Of a stretch of DNA of 8,839 nucleotides, positions 1 through 7,483 are shown piece by piece (position 1 is the stretch's first letter; each line of letters starts with the position of its first letter). Below the pieces are notes generated by a model. That model worked only from the letters and a program-made list of their open reading frames with translations. It was not told the DNA's origin and did no database searches. The DNA is from an uncultured Ruminococcus sp. (GTDB taxonomy: Bacteria; Bacillota; Clostridia; Oscillospirales; Ruminococcaceae): NCBI GenBank assembly GCA_902783235.1, contig CACZQG010000374.1:1-8839 (forward strand), written 5' to 3'. The position numbers and the translations under genes are program-made.

Positions 1-652
1 TGTCACTTTGCAATGAGGGTATATCCAGGGTATGAGCATTATCCGAAACAAATACCTCCAGCTTGTCATACAAAACAGAAGATTCATTTTCAAGGAAGTA
101 TTTTCTGAGCTTCAACAGATTTGCCTCTACAAAGGTCTCTCTCTTATAGGTGCAGATGTCTATGGCTATCTTAACTCTGTCCACCTGCTCAGGGGCTATG
201 TCAGTACTGTAATTTCCTCCGTAAAACCGTGAGTTATTGCTTACAGAGTGAAGATTAAAGCTGTAGATGCCCTTTTTATCCGTAATATCAAATTCAAAGG
301 AAAACTCCTCCGGCTCTCTTCCTTTGCTTTTGATAAGTCTTTCCAGAGTGAATTCCTGCTCTGTCTGTCTGTTGACAACATCACTTCTTACTATGGTAAG
401 ACGGAAGCCTCCTGTTATCCTTACATTAAGGCGCACTTTCCTCACCTTAGTATATTTACACCACTTTTCAGCAGAAATACTGTTAAAGTATGTGTCGAAG
501 GAAAGGGATGCATCCTTATCCACCCTTATGTGATCGCTGCACCATGAATACTCTATATCATCAGTCTCACCGTATCTTCTGAAATACATACGCTCCTCGG
601 TACAGGTGTCTACCGACGGAAATAAAATGTTCTGTAAGATCATTTTTGTCAT
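1..652 (-). CDS. GlfT2-like galactofuranosyltransferase, N-terminal 217 codons (runs off left edge)
   Basis: The gene is open from the ATG at 652 to the window edge, giving 217 codons and no stop. Residues about 1-155 resemble the N-terminal beta-sandwich of mycobacterial GlfT2: the stretch around residues 50-81 (LSFDTYFN, then W64, then VRLNVRITGG) and GGNYST near 145-150 follow that protein closely from memory. Residues about 158-205 begin a GT-A fold, with IAIDICTYKRE (162-172) and FVSDN (201-205). The DxD and catalytic residues lie beyond the edge. GlfT2 enzymes transfer galactofuranose from UDP-Galf onto a growing galactan at the cytoplasmic membrane face. Placement 10 bases after glf, which makes that donor, supports the call. 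Start is uncertain: the ATG at 652 has AGAGG only about 2 bases away, while the in-frame ATG at 643 has it about 11 bases upstream. Whether this homologue polymerises or adds single residues cannot be told from the fragment. Confidence 0.87.
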   Translation of the reverse strand, partial: MTKMILQNILFPSVDTCTEERMYFRRYGETDDIEYSWCSDHIRVDKDASLSFDTYFNSISAEKWCKYTKVRKVRLNVRITGGFRLTIVRSDVVNRQTEQEFTLERLIKSKGREPEEFSFEFDITDKKGIYSFNLHSVSNNSRFYGGNYSTDIAPEQVDRVKIAIDICTYKRETFVEANLLKLRKYFLENESSVLYDKLEVFVSDNAHTLDIPSLQSD

Positions 653-662
653 GTCCTCTTTA

Positions 663-1775
663 TTACTTCAAAATTTCTTCACATTTATCCAGAGCACTGA
701 GTATCACAGCGTCCATATCATAGTATTTATATTCACCCAGTCTTCCGCCGAATATTACCTTTTCTTCCTTTTCAGCCAATGCCTTGTATTCCTCATACAG
801 CTTACCGTTCTTTTCATCGTTTACGGGATAATAAGGCTCATCTCCGGGCTTCCACTCGGATGAGTACTCACGGCTTATTATTGTCTTGGGGATATCATTT
901 CCCTCATCGTCCCTGCCGAACTCAAACCACTTATGCTCGATTATTCTTGTCCAGGGTGTTTCTCTGTCAGTATAGTTCACTGCCGCATTTCCCTGGAAGT
1001 TGGGCTTATCCAGTGTTTCATTTTCAAAGCGCACACTTCTGTACTCCAGTGTTCCCAGGCTGAAATCAAAGTAAGCATCTATAGGGCCTGTATAAACCAC
1101 CTTATCAGCCAGCTTGTCCAGCTCCTCCTTGTTTTTCAGATAATCGGTATTAAGTCTTACCTCAATACCCTCCAGCATATTCTCCACCATTTTTGTATAG
1201 CCGCCTACAGGTATTCCCTGATAAAGTGCGTTGAAGTAATTGTTATCAAATGTAAGCCTTACGGGAAGACGCTTGATAATAAATGCAGGCAGCTCCTTGC
1301 AGTCACGTCCCCACTGCTTTTCCGTATAGCCCTTTATAAGCTTTTCGTATATGTCACGTCCCACCAGAGAGATGGCCTGTTCCTCCAGATTCCGGGGTTC
1401 ACCGGTTATTTCTCTGCGCTGCTCTTCTATTCTGGCTGCTGCCTCCTCCGGAGTCACTACACCCCACATTTTATTGAAGGTATACATATTAAAGGGAAGA
1501 GAAAAAAGCTCACCCTTATAATTGGCAACAGGACTGTTGGTAAAACGGTTGAACACCGCAAATTCATTAACATAGTCCCAGGCTTTTTTACTGTTGGTGT
1601 GGAATATATGTGCACCGTATTTGTGAACGTGTATCTTTTCAATGGTTTCCGTATATACATTGCCGGCAATATTTGCTCTTTTATCTATTACCAGTACCGA
1701 CTTGCCTGCTTTTTTCGCCTCATGCGCAAACACCGCACCATAAAGACCCGAGCCAACAACTAAATAATCGTACAT
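663..1775 (-). CDS. glf: UDP-galactopyranose mutase
   Basis: A cytoplasmic flavoenzyme that interconverts UDP-galactopyranose and UDP-galactofuranose, the donor for galactofuranose-containing glycans. At 370 residues it has the usual length of bacterial Glf. Features seen: the FAD-binding Rossmann loop VGSGLYGA (residues 7-14), the acidic end of the second strand (IDKR, 30-33), YGAHIFHT (53-60), TEKQWG with Trp155, LPVRLTF with Arg173, PWTRI with Arg277, and GGRLGEYKYYDMD with Arg345 and Tyr349. These correspond to the substrate-binding tryptophan, the two diphosphate-gripping arginines and the active-site tyrosine of characterised mutases, so the enzyme looks intact. The ATG at 1775 is preceded by GAGG about 8 bases upstream. 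A nearby ATG at 1780 is out of frame. The gene starts 9 bases after the ABC ATPase stop and ends 10 bases before the GlfT2-like gene. Its presence implies a galactofuranose-containing product. Confidence 0.97.
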   Translation of the reverse strand: MYDYLVVGSGLYGAVFAHEAKKAGKSVLVIDKRANIAGNVYTETIEKIHVHKYGAHIFHTNSKKAWDYVNEFAVFNRFTNSPVANYKGELFSLPFNMYTFNKMWGVVTPEEAAARIEEQRREITGEPRNLEEQAISLVGRDIYEKLIKGYTEKQWGRDCKELPAFIIKRLPVRLTFDNNYFNALYQGIPVGGYTKMVENMLEGIEVRLNTDYLKNKEELDKLADKVVYTGPIDAYFDFSLGTLEYRSVRFENETLDKPNFQGNAAVNYTDRETPWTRIIEHKWFEFGRDDEGNDIPKTIISREYSSEWKPGDEPYYPVNDEKNGKLYEEYKALAEKEEKVIFGGRLGEYKYYDMDAVILSALDKCEEILK

Positions 1776-1784
1776 ATCATGTCC

Positions 1785-2594
1785 TCACTTTCCTGTTTCC
1801 TTTTTAGCCTGTTCCATAGCCTTGAGACTTTGCTCTCTTGCCGCCTTTTTTTCTTTTATAAATTTTTCATACATGGCGCAGACCTCCCGGGTCTCACCAA
1901 ACGCCATCTGCTTTCCCCTGTCCAGCCACAGGACCTTATTTGACAGTCTTTTTATCTGCATAAGGGAATGGGATACGAACAATGTAGTGGTACCGCCCTT
2001 TATTATCTCCAGCATTTTCTTTTCGCTTTTGGATCTGAATGCGGCATCACCTACAGCCAGCACCTCATCAAGAATAAGTATATCCGGATCCAGCAGGCTG
2101 GCTATAGAAAAAGCCAGTCGTGACTTCATTCCCGATGACAGCTGCCTCAGCTTCAAGCCCTGAAATTCCTCCAGCTCGGAAAAATCAATTATCTCCGAGT
2201 ATTTTTTGTCCATAAATTCCTCTGTATATCCCAGAAGCGCACCTCTGAAATATATATTTTCCTTTATGGTCAGTTCCCCGTCAAAGCCTGTTCCCAGCTC
2301 CAGCAGTGAAGTTACCTGTCCCTTGGTACGGACAGAACCGCTTTCCGGGTAAAGTACTCCGCTTATGACCTTGAGAAGAGTGGATTTTCCGGCACCATTG
2401 GTTCCCACAATACCCAGAAAATCGCCCTTTTCCAGCTTGAAGCTTACATTCTTTACCGCCCAGAATTCCTTGGCGTCATAATTTCTGGAAAACTTTTTAA
2501 CGATATATTCCTTCAATCCGATATCACGGAAATCTCCGATCTTGTATTTTACGGAAACATCCTTTACCTTAACTACCAAATCCTCATCCTCCAT
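1785..2594 (-). CDS. wzt: ABC transporter ATPase for polysaccharide export (Wzt/TagH type, no carbohydrate-binding tail)
   Basis: Nucleotide-binding subunit that powers export of a lipid-linked polysaccharide through the permease encoded just upstream. In the 269 residues one sees Walker A GTNGAGKST (64-72), the family-typical LLELGTGFDGELT (97-109) around the Q-loop region, the ABC signature LSSGM (152-156), Walker B ILILDE (172-177), AVGD of the D-loop region (180-183) and the switch His209. The ATPase core ends near residue 245 and is followed only by a short charged helix rich in Lys, Glu and Ala. The beta-sandwich carbohydrate-binding domain of about 150-200 residues found in long Wzt proteins is absent. 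The start abuts the permease stop (TAA directly followed by ATG), so translation is probably coupled. A TTG at codon 6 (2579) sits 8 bases after a GGAGG and is a serious alternative start that would remove only five residues. Confidence 0.95.
   Translation of the reverse strand: MEDEDLVVKVKDVSVKYKIGDFRDIGLKEYIVKKFSRNYDAKEFWAVKNVSFKLEKGDFLGIVGTNGAGKSTLLKVISGVLYPESGSVRTKGQVTSLLELGTGFDGELTIKENIYFRGALLGYTEEFMDKKYSEIIDFSELEEFQGLKLRQLSSGMKSRLAFSIASLLDPDILILDEVLAVGDAAFRSKSEKKMLEIIKGGTTTLFVSHSLMQIKRLSNKVLWLDRGKQMAFGETREVCAMYEKFIKEKKAAREQSLKAMEQAKKETGK
2588..2592 (-). promoter_or_regulatory. Shine-Dalgarno-like GGAGG inside the annotated start of the ABC ATPase gene
   Basis: On the minus strand the first codons read ATG GAG GAT GAG GAT TTG. 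The GGAGG formed by the ATG and the next codon lies 8 bases before the in-frame TTG at 2579-2577. The ATG itself has no clear ribosome-binding site in the AT-rich end of the permease gene. Either the ATG is used by re-initiation from the adjoining stop codon, or the TTG is the true start. The sequence alone does not decide. Confidence 0.4.
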
Positions 2595-3380
2595 TTAGAG
2601 ATAATAAGCAAATTTATTGTCATTTACCTTGTATATGATCTTTCCGACTATAACAAACAGCAGCGGATACAGTATACACAGAAAATGCACCCACAGTCCG
2701 GGTATGTTGTTATATATGATTATCTGTCTGAAATAGTAAATATAGCAGTAAAGAGGATTGAGCCAGAACATCTTCCTTATCCAGTCCGGGAAAGCATCGA
2801 TATAGTAGAATATTGCCGAAAAATATATAAGCAAACGGCATACTATGCTGTAAAGATACTGTATATCCTTAAAGAATACAAAAAGTGCTGAAAGAATATA
2901 TCCTATTCCCACATTGAGTACGGATATACAGACTATGGGGAATATCAGCATGAGAAACTTAATGTGAAAAGGCATCTGATCCAACGCCACTATACTGAAC
3001 ATTATTATCAGTGTCAGCAGGAAATTCACAAAGCTGGATATGTTTTTGGAAAACAGGAATATCTCCTTTGGTACCCGGATCTTTGATATTATCCCGGCAT
3101 TGGATGTAAGGGAGAACATTCCCTGGGTCGTAGCATCGGAAAAATAGTAATACACTATGTTTCCCGTGATCAGATAGGAAATATAATGCTCTGCTCTTGA
3201 AAAAATAAACGTGAAAACCAACGCCTGTGCCGAAAAATACAGCAAGGGAGACAGCATACTCCACAATACTCCCAGGACAGCCCTTTTGTATCTGCTTTTA
3301 AAATCCCTGTACACCAGCTGCTTGAACAGGAATTTTCGCTGCTGAAATTTACTCCCTAATGAATCCAGTGCCTTTATCAT
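2595..3380 (-). CDS. wzm: ABC-2 polysaccharide export permease (Wzm/TagG type)
   Basis: Membrane subunit of the exporter that moves undecaprenyl-linked glycan from the cytoplasmic to the outer face of the membrane. The 261-residue length is normal for the family. The N-terminal cytoplasmic part carries the hallmark RDFKSRYKRAVLGVLWSMLSP (residues 25-45, arginine-rich amphipathic helix into the first membrane span). About six hydrophobic segments follow, near 38-60, 66-82, 112-132, 140-168, 178-196 and 230-250. A family-typical IRVPKEIF lies at 101-108 and WLNPLY at 206-211. The ATG at 3380 has GAGG 6 bases upstream, which overlaps the TGA of the preceding fusion gene; that gap is 8 bases. The gene is followed with no gap by its ATPase. 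TagG of teichoic acid export belongs to the same superfamily, but glf and the GlfT2-like gene favour a galactofuranose polysaccharide as cargo. Confidence 0.94.
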   Translation of the reverse strand: MIKALDSLGSKFQQRKFLFKQLVYRDFKSRYKRAVLGVLWSMLSPLLYFSAQALVFTFIFSRAEHYISYLITGNIVYYYFSDATTQGMFSLTSNAGIISKIRVPKEIFLFSKNISSFVNFLLTLIIMFSIVALDQMPFHIKFLMLIFPIVCISVLNVGIGYILSALFVFFKDIQYLYSIVCRLLIYFSAIFYYIDAFPDWIRKMFWLNPLYCYIYYFRQIIIYNNIPGLWVHFLCILYPLLFVIVGKIIYKVNDNKFAYYL

Positions 3381-3388
3381 AAATTACC

Positions 3389-6178
3389 TCAAATCTTCTC
3401 TTTTTTTCCGTTTGTCAGTTCATCAAATGTACTGCCGCTGAAGGTGGCTTTAAGCTCCTTCTGATTTACCTTCATGCAGTTCATGAATGGGGTGTAGGCA
3501 TCACTGCCGGAAATATTCCTCATAAAGCTGTACTGCTCAAAAATACTTATATAGTCGCTTACAAAATCCATTTCTCCCCTTTGGAGCTCCTCTATCAGCT
3601 CCTTGTTCTCACATTCTCTGTGGAATACAGGAACGGTTTTTCCCTCTTTATCCATATCAAACTCCAAAAATGACGGTTCTGGAGCGGAAAACAGCAGTTC
3701 AAAATAGATATTGTGCTTTGATGACGGCAGATGTGCCATATACTTATCTCTGTTGAAGGAGGATGAAAAGCAGTAGGACAGCATTTTTTCTGTTATAAAA
3801 TAGGTCTCACTGTAATCACTGTCAAACTGATTATATGAATTTGTACCTGCAAGAATACCTATAAATTCACAGTTTATACCCCATTTTTTATTAACTATCT
3901 GTTCCAGTATGATATTACCGCTTCCTGCCCAGCCGCAGTCAATGGTAATAACACGTTTGCAGCCCTCCAGTACCTTGGAATAGTAATTCTTTGCAGCCAT
4001 GTCATTCTTTTCATAGCTCTTTACTATTTCCTCCCATTTATCCTCCACAAAAGCCTCCACCTCATTTACATTTGCAGATGAAAGATATGTGTTCATGTCA
4101 AAGGGAACAGTACCTGTATAGCCAATACTGCTGAAAATATCCCCTATAGGTATATTGTGATTTACCTTTTGCAGCACGAATCTGCTCATAAAATTATTTT
4201 TGAACAGTCCCGCACCCAGCTTAGCTGCACAGTTTCTTGACCAGTATACATACTCTGTGGGGATCTCATGATACAGTCTGTCATATATCTTCTTGGTCAT
4301 ATATCCGTCACGGGAGAAAAACAGTATCTTATCAGCTTTTTTCTCCTTGGCGATCTTTTTGATAAATTCACAAAAGCCCAGCTGCAAAACGCCGCCGTAC
4401 TTGTAGCCGAAATTATAAGCCGGGAGATTTACCAGATCTCCGTTATACAACTTCATATTTATAAGTCCGCTGTAAGCCGAGCGGATAATAGGAGACATAT
4501 CCTTCGGTCTGTAATTCTCTCCTATAGCATTTATATTCTTGTATTCCACTGCGCTGAGACCGTGCTTTTTAGCCATTTGTACATCGGAATGATAATTGTC
4601 CCCTATATGTGCAATGCTCTCTGTGCGAAGCTCTTTTTTAAGCTTTTCATACAGACCGCCGTTATATTTTCCGCAGCCGTGCTCACAGGACACATATATC
4701 CTTTCAGCTCCCTTGAACCCGTTGGATCTGAGCATTTTTGCCAGGAAATCCGAGGGAAGATACATATCCGATGTGACCACCACTCTGCGCTGCTTTACAG
4801 CAATGTCCCACACCTTTTTCATAAAAGGGTTTGCGGTACAGAGATTATATTCTATCTCCATTTCCGCATCCTGTCCCATCTGTGAGTCTATACCTGTCTT
4901 TTCTTCGATATAGTCATATATCTCCTTTAAGGTTATCTCCGACCGCTTGGCAGCTCTCACACGGTTCTCCGCTGTTATTCTGATAGTGCGGAAATCAGGG
5001 TAGTTGAGCTTTGCCCCCACAAGGTAAAAAAGATCCTTAGGTTTGGAGAAGGGTCTGAATATAAGGGTGTCAAATATATCAAAGGACACCACCTCACTGC
5101 CGCACAGCTGTTTTGCCACCAGCCTGGGAGTGGTCTTATGGTTCACACACAATGCTGAGTTTTCGCTGCTTGCCCTTTTGGGCTCACGAGTGGTACGGCG
5201 TAAAAATATACTGATAATATTCAGTCTCAGCAGCACCAGCCAGGATATGAGGGGAAAACGTGAATGCATACGCCTGTGGGCATTTACAAAGCTTTCATAG
5301 TTATATTTGATATAGCTGTTGCGGTTCACCACAGCTTTATATAGATTGAGCATAAGTGCCCGTTTGTTCAGTATCTCGCTTTTTTTTAGGTTTTTAAGAT
5401 GATACAGCAGCTTATTCGGCACAAACATAAGGATAAAAGGCTTTATCACCGACAGTATATGAGCCGGCAGCAGCCCCAGTGCCTTGAAGCCGTCATATCG
5501 TACAGACACCTCATCCAGACGCATTTTTCCCGACACATGATTTTTCTTTTCCTCTGAGTAAAACACATACAGCAGCTGATTTATATTTGCGCCCTCCATA
5601 TTCTCGGCATAAAGGCGCATAAAAAAATCATAGTCCTCATATTTCAGGCATCTTCCGATGGAACGGTAATAGCCTGCCTTTTCAAATACCTCACGCCTGA
5701 ATATCACCGTGCCGTGTATAAAGGGGGAATTGAAAAGGAAATCCTTTCTGCAGGGGAAAGCAGGAACATACCGCTCCCCGTATATCTCATTATTTTCATA
5801 TAAAAAGCAGTTTGACCCTACAAAGGCATACTGCGGATTTTCCGTCAAAAATTCTATTTCCATCTCAAAACGGTTGGGCATGGAGTAATCATCCACATCC
5901 TGACGGGCTATAAGCTCTCCCTTTGCTCTTTTTATGCACTCGTTCAGTGCATGAGCAAGTCCCTCATTCCGATCCGAGCGGAACACTCTTATTCTGTCAT
6001 CTATTTTTTTAAGCTCACAGAGCCACTTGAATGTATCATTTGTCGAGCCATCATCGCATATTATGAATTCAAGATCGGTATATGTCTGATTCAGGATAGA
6101 GTTGACTGCCCTTATCAGCATATCCTTTGTAGGGCAGTTGTATATGCCCATTATGACCGAAAGAAACGGTTTTTTCAT
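3389..6178 (-). CDS. Three-domain fusion: GT2 glycosyltransferase, HAD-like domain (COG5610 type), uncharacterised RDGY domain
   Basis: Residues 1 to about 230 are a GT-A, family-2 glycosyltransferase: nucleotide-binding CDDGS (41-45), DVDD metal-binding motif (94-97), and a KYEDYDF motif (179-185) whose ED is the expected base region. Residues about 240-330 form a hydrophobic and basic linker, including a segment near 308-326 that may touch the membrane. Residues about 362-560 are HAD-like: FDIFDTLI (366-373, nucleophile Asp367), VVVTSDMYL (466-474, motif II), Lys504 in GCGKYNGG, and HIGDNYHSDV (524-533, acidic motif IV). Position +2 from the nucleophile is Phe369, not the Asp used as acid/base by most HAD phosphatases. 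Residues about 575-929 match the 429-residue protein encoded just upstream: SRDGY (622-626), SR (647-648), DCGWAGS (747-753) and ELLFSAP (827-833). GT2 plus polysaccharide context supports glycan assembly; acceptor, linkage and the role of the last two domains are unknown. AAGGGG lies about 10 bases before the ATG. Confidence 0.9.
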   Translation of the reverse strand: MKKPFLSVIMGIYNCPTKDMLIRAVNSILNQTYTDLEFIICDDGSTNDTFKWLCELKKIDDRIRVFRSDRNEGLAHALNECIKRAKGELIARQDVDDYSMPNRFEMEIEFLTENPQYAFVGSNCFLYENNEIYGERYVPAFPCRKDFLFNSPFIHGTVIFRREVFEKAGYYRSIGRCLKYEDYDFFMRLYAENMEGANINQLLYVFYSEEKKNHVSGKMRLDEVSVRYDGFKALGLLPAHILSVIKPFILMFVPNKLLYHLKNLKKSEILNKRALMLNLYKAVVNRNSYIKYNYESFVNAHRRMHSRFPLISWLVLLRLNIISIFLRRTTREPKRASSENSALCVNHKTTPRLVAKQLCGSEVVSFDIFDTLIFRPFSKPKDLFYLVGAKLNYPDFRTIRITAENRVRAAKRSEITLKEIYDYIEEKTGIDSQMGQDAEMEIEYNLCTANPFMKKVWDIAVKQRRVVVTSDMYLPSDFLAKMLRSNGFKGAERIYVSCEHGCGKYNGGLYEKLKKELRTESIAHIGDNYHSDVQMAKKHGLSAVEYKNINAIGENYRPKDMSPIIRSAYSGLINMKLYNGDLVNLPAYNFGYKYGGVLQLGFCEFIKKIAKEKKADKILFFSRDGYMTKKIYDRLYHEIPTEYVYWSRNCAAKLGAGLFKNNFMSRFVLQKVNHNIPIGDIFSSIGYTGTVPFDMNTYLSSANVNEVEAFVEDKWEEIVKSYEKNDMAAKNYYSKVLEGCKRVITIDCGWAGSGNIILEQIVNKKWGINCEFIGILAGTNSYNQFDSDYSETYFITEKMLSYCFSSSFNRDKYMAHLPSSKHNIYFELLFSAPEPSFLEFDMDKEGKTVPVFHRECENKELIEELQRGEMDFVSDYISIFEQYSFMRNISGSDAYTPFMNCMKVNQKELKATFSGSTFDELTNGKKEKI

Positions 6179-6193
6179 AAATACTCTACCCCT

Positions 6194-7483
6194 TTATCTC
6201 AACAAAGAGAGAATATATCTTGTCATATAGTACCCATACCGGTAATATCCCTTTATCCGCACATCTCCTGCGGCAAGAGAACCGTAATACCAGTAGTACC
6301 CGTCTGTCTTATCTCTGTCAAAAAATTTATGAAGGATAAGCTCCTTCCGAAGCTTACCCGAAACGCCCTTCTCGGCGATACTTTTATGATACTGCTCACC
6401 AACATCATCACAAAAGACAATGCTGCTCAAAGCATCCGCTTCCTCTTTACGAGGATGCATCATCACCCTCCTGAGAAGTGATAATGCCAGTCCCCTGTAT
6501 CCCTCATGATATCCTGTATCCTTCAGGGCAGGTATTGCTTCATGTACTGCAAGCTCCAGTACAGAGCCGGGCAAGTCTCTGTTCTCCCTCGGCTCATCTT
6601 TATTAAGCACAGGCATTACGCCATTATCTGTTATCTCATATCCCATAGTCTGCCCATGGGGAGCGGTAAATAGACATTCCGCAAGATTATGGGAGAACCA
6701 CGCCCTTATACCTCTGTTTCCCTGATGGAACAGCCATGTCTCACAGCTTATTTCCCTTGGCGGAGTGCACAGCATTCCCATATAAAAGCCCGTGACCCTT
6801 GTATTTATATCCATGCTTTCCAAAAGCCTTGTGAGCGTGTACTGCATGGATCCTGTCCAGCCCAGATCCACGATACCCACATGATCCGTGGTATCTATCT
6901 CCTCCTGCCGGACATAGGCTTCAAAGCTCCTATAGGCATCACCGGATCTTTTCCGAAGGATATCACGGAATATGCTGTCCGAACGGATCTTATCACAGAA
7001 GCTGCGGAACTGCTGCCTGCTCATAAGCTGCTTTTCGTCCCCTTCAAAGCCCGATGAGGTATATACTGCCTGCCTTTCATGAGGATCAAGGCCTGCTCTT
7101 TTAAGCATTATATAAGGACTCACTTTGTAGGAATATATAAAAAGCTTGTCAAAGGCACTGTCATCAAAAAATCTGTATGCTGCCATTCTCAGGGCATAAC
7201 GTGAGCAATAAAAGTAAGAGCATTCTATATCTGCTCCCCATCTTTCGCACATCACCCTGGCAATATGATAAAGCACATATCCGTCACGGGCAAGAAAACA
7301 GAGCCTTTTTATACCTTTTCTTTCTGCCTGTTCAAGTATCCACATGGTATACATCAATGCCACCGGCAAAAACACTCCCGCCGCCAGTCTCCCGGTATCA
7401 TTATCTGCCTTATCAAAGGCAGCCTCCACTGCTTTTTCCAGCCCGGGGTATTTCTTTATAAGCTCATGATACCTTTTTTTCAA
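6194..7483 (-). CDS. Uncharacterised polysaccharide-cluster protein, stand-alone version of the fusion's C-terminal domain
   Basis: I do not recognise a characterised function. The 429 residues have no signal peptide and no convincing membrane span, so the protein is probably cytoplasmic. It aligns by motif with residues about 575-929 of the neighbouring fusion: LARDGY (64-69), YCSRY (92-96), IVDLGWTGS (204-212) and ECLFTAP (269-275), in the same order and at similar spacing. It has no HAD motif I, so it carries only the C-terminal part of COG5610-type proteins. The C-terminus is rich in Tyr (about 395-425). The start is TTG at 7483, whose TTGA overlaps the TGA of the glycosyltransferase before it. 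An in-frame stop lies at 7519-7517 with no other start codon between, and the next ATG is about 43 codons inside, past conserved sequence. No strong Shine-Dalgarno precedes the TTG, which fits translational coupling. The gene ends 15 bases before the fusion gene. A role in modifying or building the glycan is inferred from neighbours only. Confidence 0.86.
   Translation of the reverse strand: MKKRYHELIKKYPGLEKAVEAAFDKADNDTGRLAAGVFLPVALMYTMWILEQAERKGIKRLCFLARDGYVLYHIARVMCERWGADIECSYFYCSRYALRMAAYRFFDDSAFDKLFIYSYKVSPYIMLKRAGLDPHERQAVYTSSGFEGDEKQLMSRQQFRSFCDKIRSDSIFRDILRKRSGDAYRSFEAYVRQEEIDTTDHVGIVDLGWTGSMQYTLTRLLESMDINTRVTGFYMGMLCTPPREISCETWLFHQGNRGIRAWFSHNLAECLFTAPHGQTMGYEITDNGVMPVLNKDEPRENRDLPGSVLELAVHEAIPALKDTGYHEGYRGLALSLLRRVMMHPRKEEADALSSIVFCDDVGEQYHKSIAEKGVSGKLRKELILHKFFDRDKTDGYYWYYGSLAAGDVRIKGYYRYGYYMTRYILSLLR

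Noticed and set aside
933..1763. 276-codon plus-strand open frame opposite glf
   Set aside because: It is fully antisense to a gene with intact catalytic motifs. The translation is rich in Cys, His and Ile with no recognisable motif, as expected of a shadow frame.
4268..4885. 205-codon plus-strand open frame opposite the HAD-like region
   Set aside because: Antisense to the 929-residue fusion whose HAD and C-terminal motifs are in the other strand. No ribosome-binding site or family motif.
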